This document shows positions 42,779-49,792 of a DNA stretch of 64,000 bases, piece after piece. Numbering within the stretch: the first letter of the stretch is position 1; each line of letters starts with the position of its first letter. Source of the DNA: Roseiarcus sp963829505. Lineage in GTDB: Bacteria > Pseudomonadota > Alphaproteobacteria > Rhizobiales > Beijerinckiaceae. A model generated the notes under the pieces. The model worked only from the letters and a program-made list of their open reading frames with translations. It had not been told where the DNA came from and searched no databases. Position numbers and translations under genes: made by a program. Where the stretch lies: positions 434,001-498,000 of the forward strand of contig CAWHIL010000004.1 of NCBI GenBank assembly GCA_963829505.1. Direction: 5' to 3'.

Positions 42779-45073
42779 ATGAAGGGCGGCGGAACGAACG
42801 GCTGGCCAGCCGATCTGGGCGTTTCGCGCGGCCTGGCTGTCGCGTCGTTGCCAACCTTCGCCGCCGCCCTTTTTCTCAGCGCCGGCCTGATGTTCCTCGT
42901 CGAGCCCATGGTGGCCAAGATGGTGCTGCCGAGGCTCGGGGGCGCGGCCGCGGTCTGGGGCGCCTGCCTGGTCTTCTTCCAGGCGGTGCTTCTTCTTGGG
43001 TACTCCTACGCGCATCTCTCGGCGAGATATCTGTCGCGTTCGGCGCAAGTCATCCTGCATGTCGGCGTGCTTCTGCCGCTGGCGGCGCTGTCCCTGCCGG
43101 TCAGTCTCGGGGCGAGCGCGCCCTCGCCTGACCAGTCGCCCATTCTGTGGCTTCTCATGCGCCTCACCCTGACGTGCGGCCTGCCTGTGTTCGCCATCGC
43201 CGCGACCGCGCCGCTGCTTCAGAACTGGTTTTCAGGCACGGACCATGAGGGGGCGCGGGATCCCTACTTTCTCTATGCGGTCAGCAACGCGGGAAGCCTT
43301 CTGGCGCTTGTCGCCTATCCGCTGATCGTCGAGCCGGCGCTGCCGCTCGATCTGCAGTCGAGCTACTGGTCGGCGGGCTTCGGGGTTCTCGCTCTCGGGA
43401 TCGCGGTCTGCGGCGCGATCGCGCTCGTCTACGGGCGGACGAGCGCCTCTGTGAAAGCAGCCGGAGAAAGGACGGCGATCGGCAGCCGCGAGCGCGGACT
43501 GTGGATCGCGCTCGCCTTCATCCCATCCTCGCTCTTGCTTGGCGTCACCGCCTACATCATCTCGGAGGTCGTCTCGGCGCCGCTGCTGTGGGTGGCGCCT
43601 CTGATCCTCTATCTCCTGACCTTCGTCTTCGCCTTCGCGCGGAAGCCGCCGCTGCCGCACGCGATCATGGCGCGCGCGCTACCCGTCGCGCTGATCCCGG
43701 TGGTGATGGCCACGGGCCTCACAGTGGTGCAGCCAGTGCTGGCCGTGCTGTTTCACCTCGCCTGTTTCTTCGTCATCGCCATGGTCTGTCACGGCGAACT
43801 GGCCAAGAGGCGGCCGCCCGCCGCGCAACTGACGGAGTTCTACTTCTTCATCTCGCTCGGAGGCGTTCTGGGAGGCGTCTTCAACGCGCTGGCCGCGCCC
43901 CTCATCTTCCGCAGCGTTTGGGAATATCCGTTGGCCCTGATCGCATCATGCCTCATGCGGCCCCGAACGCGTCAGGACGACAAGCGCGACCTTCTCGGCG
44001 ACGCCGGCGACGTCGCGCTGCCGTTGATCCTGCTCGCGGTCGTCATGCTTGTCCGAAGCCTCTACTTCGGCGAGCCGGGCGCGCAGGCGACGTCGACGGG
44101 CGAGCTGTTCGGGCCCCACGCGCCGCTGGCGGGCGTGGCGCTGCTCATCTTCGGATATGTCCTGCCGGCGCTGGCGCTGGTGAACTTCTCGTCTCGCCAT
44201 TGGCGCTTCGCCCTTGCCGTGGCGCTCTTTCTGCTCGTCCCGCTGCCCCCTCAGCCGAGCACGCAGGTCGCGACCGAGCGAAGCTTCTTCGGCGTGCATC
44301 GCATCGGCCTCCTCCACGACGGCGGCACGCAGATGCTGACGCTGATGAACGGCACGACCCTTCACGGGGTGAAGAGTTCGGCGCCGGGCGAGTCGAATCT
44401 GCCTTTGTCGTACTATAGCCACGAAGGTCCGTTCGGCCGCTTCTTCGCGGCGCGGCCCGAAGACACGGTGCGCCGCGTCGCCGTCATCGGCCTCGGCGCG
44501 GGCGATCTCGCCTGCTACGCGAAAGACGGGCAGGACTGGACGTTCTACGAAATCGATCCCCTGGTCGAGCGCATCGCGCGCGACCCGCGCTATTTCAATT
44601 TTCTGGGCAATTGCGCGCCGGAAGCACGGGTCGTTCTGGGCGACGCCCGCCTGACCATCGCCGACGCGCCGGACGGCGCGCTCGACGTGCTGGTGGTCGA
44701 CGCCTTCGGATCGGACAGCATTCCGATGCATCTCCTGACCCGGGAAGCTCTCGCACTCTATCTCAAGAAACTAGCGCCGGGCGGAGCCGTGCTGTTTCAC
44801 ATCAGCAGCCGCACCCTGAACCTCGCTCCTGTGATCGGCGCTCTTGCGGCGGACGCGGGCGTGCCCGCGCGCGGCCTGTTCGATCGGCCGCCGGCCGGGA
44901 CTTCGATCTGGCGCCGGTCGCCCGCCCTCGTGGTCGCGGTCGCCGGACGTGGAGCCGACCTCGACTATCTGTCGGCGAAGGACGGCTGGGCGGAGCTTGG
45001 CGCGGCGCCCCGGCAGTTCCTGTGGACGGATCAGCGCGCAGACCTCTTGCGGGTGATCAAGTTCGGCTGGTGA
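42779..45073 (+). CDS. Fused membrane / spermidine-synthase-like protein
   Basis: 764 residues. About 12 hydrophobic segments (residues 20-500), of the type annotated as MFS-like spermidine synthase, for example ALFLSAGLMFLVEPMVAKMVLPRLGG. The C-terminal 250 residues form a class-I methyltransferase/spermidine-synthase fold: RVAVIGLGAGDLACYAKDG and VARDPRYF-type stretch FYEIDPLVERIARDP, DVLVVDAFGSDSIPMHLLT. The fold suggests aminopropyl or methyl transfer at the membrane; true function is not established. Monocistronic, convergent with rquA. Confidence 0.8.
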   Translation: MKGGGTNGWPADLGVSRGLAVASLPTFAAALFLSAGLMFLVEPMVAKMVLPRLGGAAAVWGACLVFFQAVLLLGYSYAHLSARYLSRSAQVILHVGVLLPLAALSLPVSLGASAPSPDQSPILWLLMRLTLTCGLPVFAIAATAPLLQNWFSGTDHEGARDPYFLYAVSNAGSLLALVAYPLIVEPALPLDLQSSYWSAGFGVLALGIAVCGAIALVYGRTSASVKAAGERTAIGSRERGLWIALAFIPSSLLLGVTAYIISEVVSAPLLWVAPLILYLLTFVFAFARKPPLPHAIMARALPVALIPVVMATGLTVVQPVLAVLFHLACFFVIAMVCHGELAKRRPPAAQLTEFYFFISLGGVLGGVFNALAAPLIFRSVWEYPLALIASCLMRPRTRQDDKRDLLGDAGDVALPLILLAVVMLVRSLYFGEPGAQATSTGELFGPHAPLAGVALLIFGYVLPALALVNFSSRHWRFALAVALFLLVPLPPQPSTQVATERSFFGVHRIGLLHDGGTQMLTLMNGTTLHGVKSSAPGESNLPLSYYSHEGPFGRFFAARPEDTVRRVAVIGLGAGDLACYAKDGQDWTFYEIDPLVERIARDPRYFNFLGNCAPEARVVLGDARLTIADAPDGALDVLVVDAFGSDSIPMHLLTREALALYLKKLAPGGAVLFHISSRTLNLAPVIGALAADAGVPARGLFDRPPAGTSIWRRSPALVVAVAGRGADLDYLSAKDGWAELGAAPRQFLWTDQRADLLRVIKFGW

Positions 45074-45120
45074 CGGCTCGGGGGGCGCGTCCTCGCGACC
45101 GCTCATCGCGCCCGCTGATC

Positions 45121-45853
45121 TCAGCGTTCGAGCGCCACGAGCTGATAAAGGCCGCCGAACATTGTTTCGCGCAGGAGGACGCGGGCGGAGGCCGACGGCG
45201 ACAGGAACGTCTTCACCTCGAACCGCCACAAGTCCAGCGCGAAGGGTTCGAGAAACGCGAGGGTCGGCGCCATGATGTAGCGGAACGGGCTCCACCACTT
45301 GGGTCTCGCGTAGTCGACGACCACGACGCGTCCGCCCGGCTTGACGACCCTCAGCGTCTCTTCGAGCGTGCGTCGTCGCCAGTCTTCCGGCTGTTCGTGC
45401 AGCAGGAAAAAAAGCAGCGCGCGGTCGTAGCGGCCGTCGGGAAAATCGAGCGCCGCCGAATCCATGCGCAGGCTGCGGACCTTGGAGCCTTGCGGCAGCT
45501 TCCGACGCAGGTTCTCGATCTGGCCTTCAACGACGTCCACGACGTCGAGTTCGGCCGTCGCCCTCGCGCACGCGCTCGTCGAGACGCGCTGTCATGTCGC
45601 CGTAGACGCAGGCGACCTGCAGCGTGCGGCCGTCGAGCGTCTCGCCGAGGAGCGTCAGCGCCCGATCGCGCAGCTTGCGATAATTGCCGAACAGGATGGC
45701 GTTGACCAGCCAGTCGCGCTCGAAGAAGCGGATCGCCCAGGGGCGCACATAGGCCCACCAGTACACGCGCTCGAGATAGGCGGGGATCCCGGATTTGTCG
45801 TCGAAGACGGTCGCCGCCGGTCCGGCGTCCGCGGTCGAGCTTACTCTGGTAAT
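45121..45853 (-). pseudogene. rquA: Rhodoquinone biosynthesis methyltransferase RquA, interrupted by a single-base insertion
   Basis: RquA converts ubiquinone to rhodoquinone, used with fumarate as acceptor when oxygen is lacking. The first frame reads IPAYLERVYWWAYVRPWAIRFFERDWLVN, then LQVACVYGDMTARLDERVREG; the second resumes DVVDVVEGQIENLRRKLP, LRMDSAALDFPDGRYDRALLFFLLHEQ and ends FGGLYQLVALER. One extra base near 45560 (GGGCGACGGCC) separates them; total length equals 244 codons plus one base. No ATG is in frame upstream of YWWAYV. Candidates are GTG 45766, which would lose conserved residues, or ATT 45853, preceded by GGAGG. It lies after pufC, past a hairpin at 45958-45988, on the same strand. 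Confidence 0.8.
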
Positions 45854-45957
45854 CGTCGCATCCTCCGAGAGGCGTCCGGCGTCGCCGCCCTGGCCCCAGT
45901 CAGGAGGAGAAGCGCAGACCTTCTGTCCGTAGCGCGTCTCATGAGGCGAGGCGAGAG

Positions 45958-45988
45958 GGATCGACGCGACCCGTTGTCGCGTCGATCC
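45958..45988 (-). terminator. Perfect 13-bp hairpin after pufC
   Basis: GGATCGACGCGAC (45958-45970) and GTCGCGTCGATCC (45976-45988) pair without mismatch around a CCGTT loop, 12 bases downstream of the pufC stop on the minus strand. No U-run follows, so it may protect the 3' end of the puf mRNA or limit read-through into rquA rather than end transcription outright. Confidence 0.65.
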
Positions 45989-46000
45989 AGTGCGCGTCCG

Positions 46001-47029
46001 TTATTTTGCCGGCGTTCCCCCGAGCTCCGGGTAGTCCTTGGCGATGCTGACCCCGAGGAGCGGCTTGGCCGCGCCCTGGTGGCAGGTGGCGCAGTTCAGT
46101 TTCGGCGCGTCGCCGTGCGGCCCGAGCCGCGACGGCGGAAAGACGTCCTTCAGCGGGTCGAGATAGGCGCCGTTGAGGTCACGCGCCATCTGCAGCCCGT
46201 GCCAGGCCGTCACGCGCTGCGGCGTGCTCTCCGGCCACTGGCCGAACTCGCGTGTGTTGTGGCAGTAGGTGCAGTTGACCCCGAGCCCTTCCGACATCGA
46301 GATCATCAGGGCGTAGGTCGCTTCCGTCGCGAGAATTGGGGCTCCGTTGCTGCTGACCGGCAGCGCCTTCGTCGCCTGAACGCGAATGACCGCGTCCTTG
46401 TCGTTGAGCGGCTCGTACGGATCCTGCGTCATCGACGTCGATCCGTTCGCCCACGTCGGATGCCCCATGCCGTAGTTCGAGGTCGCGAAGCCGCCCGCCT
46501 GCGGGTAGGTGACGTCGTTGAACCAGGTGTACTTCGGAATGGGTTCGCCGCGGTGGCAGGTCCAGCAGACGACGCCCGTGTTCTGCACATGCGCCTTCCA
46601 GTCGGTGTTGATATGCCGGGTCATCTCGATCATGCGGCGCGCGACGACCTTCGCATAGACGCTGTCCTCGGCGAGATTGTCGACGTTGTGGCAGTAAGCG
46701 CAGCCCTGCTGCGGCGCGACCCAGGTCGTGATCGCGGCCATCAGCGTATTGAACTGGTCGACCGAGAGATCCTTGAGAACCTGCACGTTCTTATAGACCT
46801 CGGTCGCCTTCGGCCCGTCGGGCGAGGCGGGGGGAATGGCGTCGGGCAGGGCGTTGGCGAGGGCGAGCGCCGCCCGCTGCCCGGGCGTCGTCACCTGCTC
46901 CATGCCCAGTCCGCGGAAGCCGATCTGCTGCGCCGCAATCGGCGGGCGCGTCCATCCCGCGGTGAACAGCATGGCGAACGTCAGCAAGGTCGCGATGACG
47001 ACGCCGAAGAATGCGGCGGCGGCTCTCAT
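46001..47029 (-). CDS. pufC: Photosynthetic reaction centre tetraheme cytochrome c subunit
   Basis: 342 residues from ATG 47029. Periplasmic cytochrome that re-reduces the special pair P+ from soluble donors. Four c-type heme motifs are present: CAYCH (110-114), CWTCH (155-159), CTYCH (253-257) and CATCH (313-317); each of the first three is preceded by a methionine-bearing helix (for example MIEMTRHI, MISMSEGLG) that can supply the axial ligand. Anchored by an N-terminal helix (FFGVVIATLLTFAMLFTAG); no lipobox cysteine. The stop-start overlap ATGA with pufM means coupled translation. Confidence 0.96.
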   Translation of the reverse strand: MRAAAAFFGVVIATLLTFAMLFTAGWTRPPIAAQQIGFRGLGMEQVTTPGQRAALALANALPDAIPPASPDGPKATEVYKNVQVLKDLSVDQFNTLMAAITTWVAPQQGCAYCHNVDNLAEDSVYAKVVARRMIEMTRHINTDWKAHVQNTGVVCWTCHRGEPIPKYTWFNDVTYPQAGGFATSNYGMGHPTWANGSTSMTQDPYEPLNDKDAVIRVQATKALPVSSNGAPILATEATYALMISMSEGLGVNCTYCHNTREFGQWPESTPQRVTAWHGLQMARDLNGAYLDPLKDVFPPSRLGPHGDAPKLNCATCHQGAAKPLLGVSIAKDYPELGGTPAK

Positions 47030-48000
47030 TGGCCTGCTCCCGAAGCTGCTGGGTCGGCCACCGGCGGCCAGATGTGCGGATAGCCAGGCGCGATGCCGTG
47101 CTGAACGCCCCACAGATACCAGTTGTCGACGACGGTCCCGGTGAGCAGGATGCCGATGCCGCCGGTCAGGGTCACCAGCACCGCGAACCACCACGCCCAG
47201 CGATGGATCGACTCCATCGTCGCGTTGAAGCCCATCGTCCAGCGCCAGAAGAGCGCCGCGCGCTCGGCCGCCGTGCCGCGGTCGACCATCTGCTCGACCT
47301 CGCGCTCGCCGCCGTAGCGGCCGACCGCGAGAATGGTCGCCCCGTGCATGGCGAACAGCACCGCCGATCCATAGAGGAAGGCGATCGAAAGCATATGGAA
47401 CGGATTGTAGAACAGGTTGCCGTAGCGGATCGAGAACGACGCGGTCCAGTCGAGATGCGGGAAGATGCCGAACGGCACCGCCTCGCTCCAGTGCCCCATG
47501 AGCAGCGGCCGGATGAAGCCGAGCGACAGATAGAGGAAGATCGCGGAGGCGAACGCCCAGGCGGTGTGCGTGCCCATCCCGAGTTCGCGCGCCCGCCTGT
47601 ACATGCGCCACCACCAGAGCAGGATCGAGGTGGTGAGGAAGAGGCCGGCCATCTGCCACCAGCCGCCCTCGCTCAAGGGGGCGATGATGCAAAGGCCGCA
47701 TTCCGGCTTCGGCGGTTCGAGGGCGAGCCAGGGAAGCTGGCGGACGAACTGGATCGGATTCCAGTTCACCGACGCCAGCATGTTGAGCCCGATGATCTCG
47801 ATGGCGAAGAAGCCGAAGATCAGCGAGAGCACGCCGAGCGTCCCGAGATAGATCGGGCCGATCTGAGCGTTGCCGATCCAGCCGAGCCAGTAGCTGAAGC
47901 CGGCGCCCTTCTCGCGCTCGATTCGGTCGGCGCCGGGGCCGATCTCGGGCTCGGTCGGCCAGACCTGGACCCGGGTGAAGATGTTCTCATACGCGGACAT
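47026..48000 (-). CDS. pufM: Photosynthetic reaction centre subunit M
   Basis: 324 residues from ATG 48000; five membrane helices. It binds, with PufL, the bacteriochlorophylls, bacteriopheophytins, quinone QA and non-heme iron. Family stretches: YENIFTRVQV at the start, IGPIYLGTLGVLSLIFGFFAI, LGFIRPLLMGHWSEAVPFGIFPHLDW, NPFHMLSIAFLYGSAVLFAMHG with histidine ligands, and RWTMGFNATMESIHRWAWW. The start at SAYENIF matches other PufM proteins; upstream residues in frame are not conserved. 20 bp separate it from pufL. Confidence 0.97.
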   Translation of the reverse strand: MSAYENIFTRVQVWPTEPEIGPGADRIEREKGAGFSYWLGWIGNAQIGPIYLGTLGVLSLIFGFFAIEIIGLNMLASVNWNPIQFVRQLPWLALEPPKPECGLCIIAPLSEGGWWQMAGLFLTTSILLWWWRMYRRARELGMGTHTAWAFASAIFLYLSLGFIRPLLMGHWSEAVPFGIFPHLDWTASFSIRYGNLFYNPFHMLSIAFLYGSAVLFAMHGATILAVGRYGGEREVEQMVDRGTAAERAALFWRWTMGFNATMESIHRWAWWFAVLVTLTGGIGILLTGTVVDNWYLWGVQHGIAPGYPHIWPPVADPAASGAGQ

Positions 48001-48020
48001 CGCCCGCTCCTTTTCGTTTT

Positions 48021-48845
48021 TCAGCGCCAGATCGGAAGGTTGAGCCACCAGTTCCACCACTCCGGCCAGCCGTGGGTCCAGAATGGGCCGCTGAGGATGA
48101 TGCAGACCGCGCTCCAGAAGGCGGCCGAGATCGACAGGAAAACGCCGAGCCGATGAATGCCGAGCGTTCCGATCGAGTAGCCGATCGCGTCGCGGAAGAA
48201 CGCGTCCTCGTATTCGGTCGGCCGCACAAGGTCGCCCTTGGGGGGGTTCGCCGCCGACAGGATCAGCGAGCCGTGCATCGCCAGCGCGAGCGCGTTCGTG
48301 AAGAAGAACGAGATCGCGATCATGTGCGCGGGATTGTAGTGGAAGTGGAGGTACTGGTAGCCGGTGTTCGACACCCAGTCGAGATGGCTGATGATGCCGT
48401 AGGGGAAAGCGAACCCCCAGGCGCCCATGAGCACCGGCCGGATCACCACCAGCGACACGTAGGCGAAGATTGCGAAGCTGAAGGCGAAGGGCACATGGTA
48501 GCCCATGCCGAGCTTGCGCGCGATTTCGGTCTGGCGCAGCGCCCAGGAGAAGAACGCGCCGACGGCGCAGATCGTGATGATCTGCCAGAGGCCCCCTTCC
48601 TTCAGCGGGGCGAAGCCGAGGCCGTAGGAGATGGGCGGCGGCGCGATGTTGATGCGCCAGAGGTTCCAGGTCGGCCCGATCGCCGCGCCGTAGACGATCA
48701 TGGCGACCCCGACGGCGGTGAAGAGCACGGTCGTCACGCCGAAGAAGCCGACGTAGAACGGGCCGACCCAGAAGTCGAACAGGTCTCCGCCGACCAGCGT
48801 GCCTCCGCGCACGCGATATCTTCGTTCAAAGTCCAGCATCGCCAC
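48021..48845 (-). CDS. pufL: Photosynthetic reaction centre subunit L
   Basis: 274 residues, five membrane helices. N-terminus MLDFERRYRVRGGTLVGGDL, then FDFWVGPFYVGFFGV, APPPISYGLGFAPLKEGGLWQ, VVIRPVLMGAWGFAFPYGIISHLDW, NPAHMIAISFFFTNALALAMHG with bacteriochlorophyll and iron-ligand histidines, and IGTLGIHRLGVFLSI. It holds the active electron branch and the QB site. ATG 48845 is chosen over the in-frame ATG two codons on. A 149-bp region with two strong hairpins lies upstream, before pufA. Confidence 0.97.
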   Translation of the reverse strand: MAMLDFERRYRVRGGTLVGGDLFDFWVGPFYVGFFGVTTVLFTAVGVAMIVYGAAIGPTWNLWRINIAPPPISYGLGFAPLKEGGLWQIITICAVGAFFSWALRQTEIARKLGMGYHVPFAFSFAIFAYVSLVVIRPVLMGAWGFAFPYGIISHLDWVSNTGYQYLHFHYNPAHMIAISFFFTNALALAMHGSLILSAANPPKGDLVRPTEYEDAFFRDAIGYSIGTLGIHRLGVFLSISAAFWSAVCIILSGPFWTHGWPEWWNWWLNLPIWR

Positions 48846-48928
48846 GGGTCGTTCTCCGCGCTTTCAGGGCGCCGGCCGGCCGCCGCCCGCGGATGCGGGC
48901 GAAAACGGGGCCGGTGCGATTTCAGGGC

Positions 48929-48951
48929 GTCACGCCCAAAGCGGGCGTGAC
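48929..48951 (-). promoter_or_regulatory. Intercistronic hairpin 1 between pufA and pufL
   Basis: GTCACGCCC (48929-48937) pairs with GGGCGTGAC (48943-48951), loop AAAGC. In Rhodobacter an equivalent pufA-pufL hairpin shields the pufBA mRNA from 3' decay, so LH1 message exceeds reaction-centre message. Position and strength fit that role here; the effect itself is inferred. Confidence 0.75.
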
Positions 48952-48954
48952 CTC

Positions 48955-48984
48955 TTGGCGGGCGCGAGGCTACGCGCCCGCCAA
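48955..48984 (-). promoter_or_regulatory. Intercistronic hairpin 2 between pufA and pufL
   Basis: TTGGCGGGCGCG (48955-48966) and CGCGCCCGCCAA (48973-48984) pair perfectly over 12 bp, loop AGGCTA, starting 10 bases after the pufA stop. With hairpin 1 it makes a tandem 3' barrier for the pufBA segment. Confidence 0.8.
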
Positions 48985-48994
48985 ATCATGCGTC

Positions 48995-49189
48995 TCACCC
49001 GATGTCGGTCACGGTCATCGTGATCGGCGCGGAATCGATCATGCCGGTCTTGACGGGATGTCCCTCCAACCAGTTGAATCGATCCGTGCTGAGCAGAATG
49101 AAGTGAATGATCAGCGCGAGGACGAACAGAAACGCAAAGAGCCCGATAAGCGCCCTGCGTGGATCAAAGAGCAGCCAGATCCGATACAT
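48995..49189 (-). CDS. pufA: Light-harvesting 1 (core antenna) alpha subunit
   Basis: 64 residues, single helix. MYRIWLLFDPRRALIGLFAF is the conserved start; the helix carries the bacteriochlorophyll-ligand His29 in VLALIIHFILLSTDRFNWLEG. It forms the LH1 ring with PufB around the reaction centre. It starts 10 bp after the pufB stop. Confidence 0.96.
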   Translation of the reverse strand: MYRIWLLFDPRRALIGLFAFLFVLALIIHFILLSTDRFNWLEGHPVKTGMIDSAPITMTVTDIG

Positions 49190-49199
49190 GGTGTCTTCC

Positions 49200-49418
49200 T
49201 CAGCTGATCATTGAGATGAGGCTGTGCGCCGCGCTGGTCACGCCGTCGATCATCGCATAGCCCTTCGGACCCGGAATCCAGGGCCTCCAGAACCACACGA
49301 GGATGTGGGCGATGATCGCGATGACGGTGAAGACGATGAAGCTGGTGACGAACAGGGAGTGAAACTCCTGCGCCTCCGCTTCCGTCAGTCCGGATAGTGA
49401 TGATCTATCGTCGGGCAT
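49200..49418 (-). CDS. pufB: Light-harvesting 1 (core antenna) beta subunit
   Basis: 72 residues from ATG 49418, with a strong GGAGGT six bases upstream; an in-frame start nine codons earlier lacks a good site. Conserved core: GLTEAEAQEFHSLFVTSF, then VIAIIAHILVWFWRPWIP, with His20 and the bacteriochlorophyll-ligand His38. A C-terminal tail of about 25 residues (GPKGYAMIDGVTSAAH) is longer than in many LH1 beta proteins. Confidence 0.95.
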   Translation of the reverse strand: MPDDRSSLSGLTEAEAQEFHSLFVTSFIVFTVIAIIAHILVWFWRPWIPGPKGYAMIDGVTSAAHSLISMIS

Positions 49419-49494
49419 CCATTGACCTCCATTTTTACCGTGCACGCCTTCACGGCGATGATGTCGAGACGACCGTCACGACCGGCGTTCCTAA

Positions 49495-49509
49495 AGCGGC
49501 GAAGCCGCT
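49495..49509 (-). promoter_or_regulatory. Short hairpin between pufQ and pufB
   Basis: AGCGGC and GCCGCT pair around GAA just after the pufQ stop. It could separate pufQ from the highly expressed pufB message. Only 6 bp, so weak evidence. Confidence 0.35.
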
Positions 49510-49513
49510 CGGA

Positions 49514-49744
49514 TCAGTGCAACAGCGCCCTCGCCATGAGCGCATAGGACGTCGCGATCGACGCCTGGGTCTTCGCCTCCGTCAGCCAGTCGCGCCGGCC
49601 GGCGTCCGCTTCGCCGCGCCTTGCGCCGGCGATCGCGCGATGCGCGCCTTCGGCGAGCGCGAACAGGGGAACGAGCGCGCACCACAGAAGGCGCCCTCCC
49701 GCGGGAGGGCCCCGCTCGGCCTCGATGGGGATCCGCTTCAGCAT
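49514..49744 (-). CDS. pufQ: PufQ-like protein
   Basis: About 76 residues from ATG 49744 (SD GAGGAGAGG). One hydrophobic segment (LLWCALVPLFALAEGAHRAIAG), and a C-terminus with WLTEAKTQASIATSYALM, which loosely follows the W-EA-A pattern of PufQ. Length and position (bchZ-pufQ-pufB) are those of pufQ in Rhodobacter. PufQ is a membrane protein that affects bacteriochlorophyll flow and antenna assembly. Sequence similarity is weak, so the name rests largely on context. Confidence 0.6.
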   Translation of the reverse strand: MLKRIPIEAERGPPAGGRLLWCALVPLFALAEGAHRAIAGARRGEADAGRRDWLTEAKTQASIATSYALMARALLH

Positions 49745-49792
49745 GCGTCCTCTCCTCACCCAATCCTCGTTGCGGCTGCTAGGTCCGCGCAT

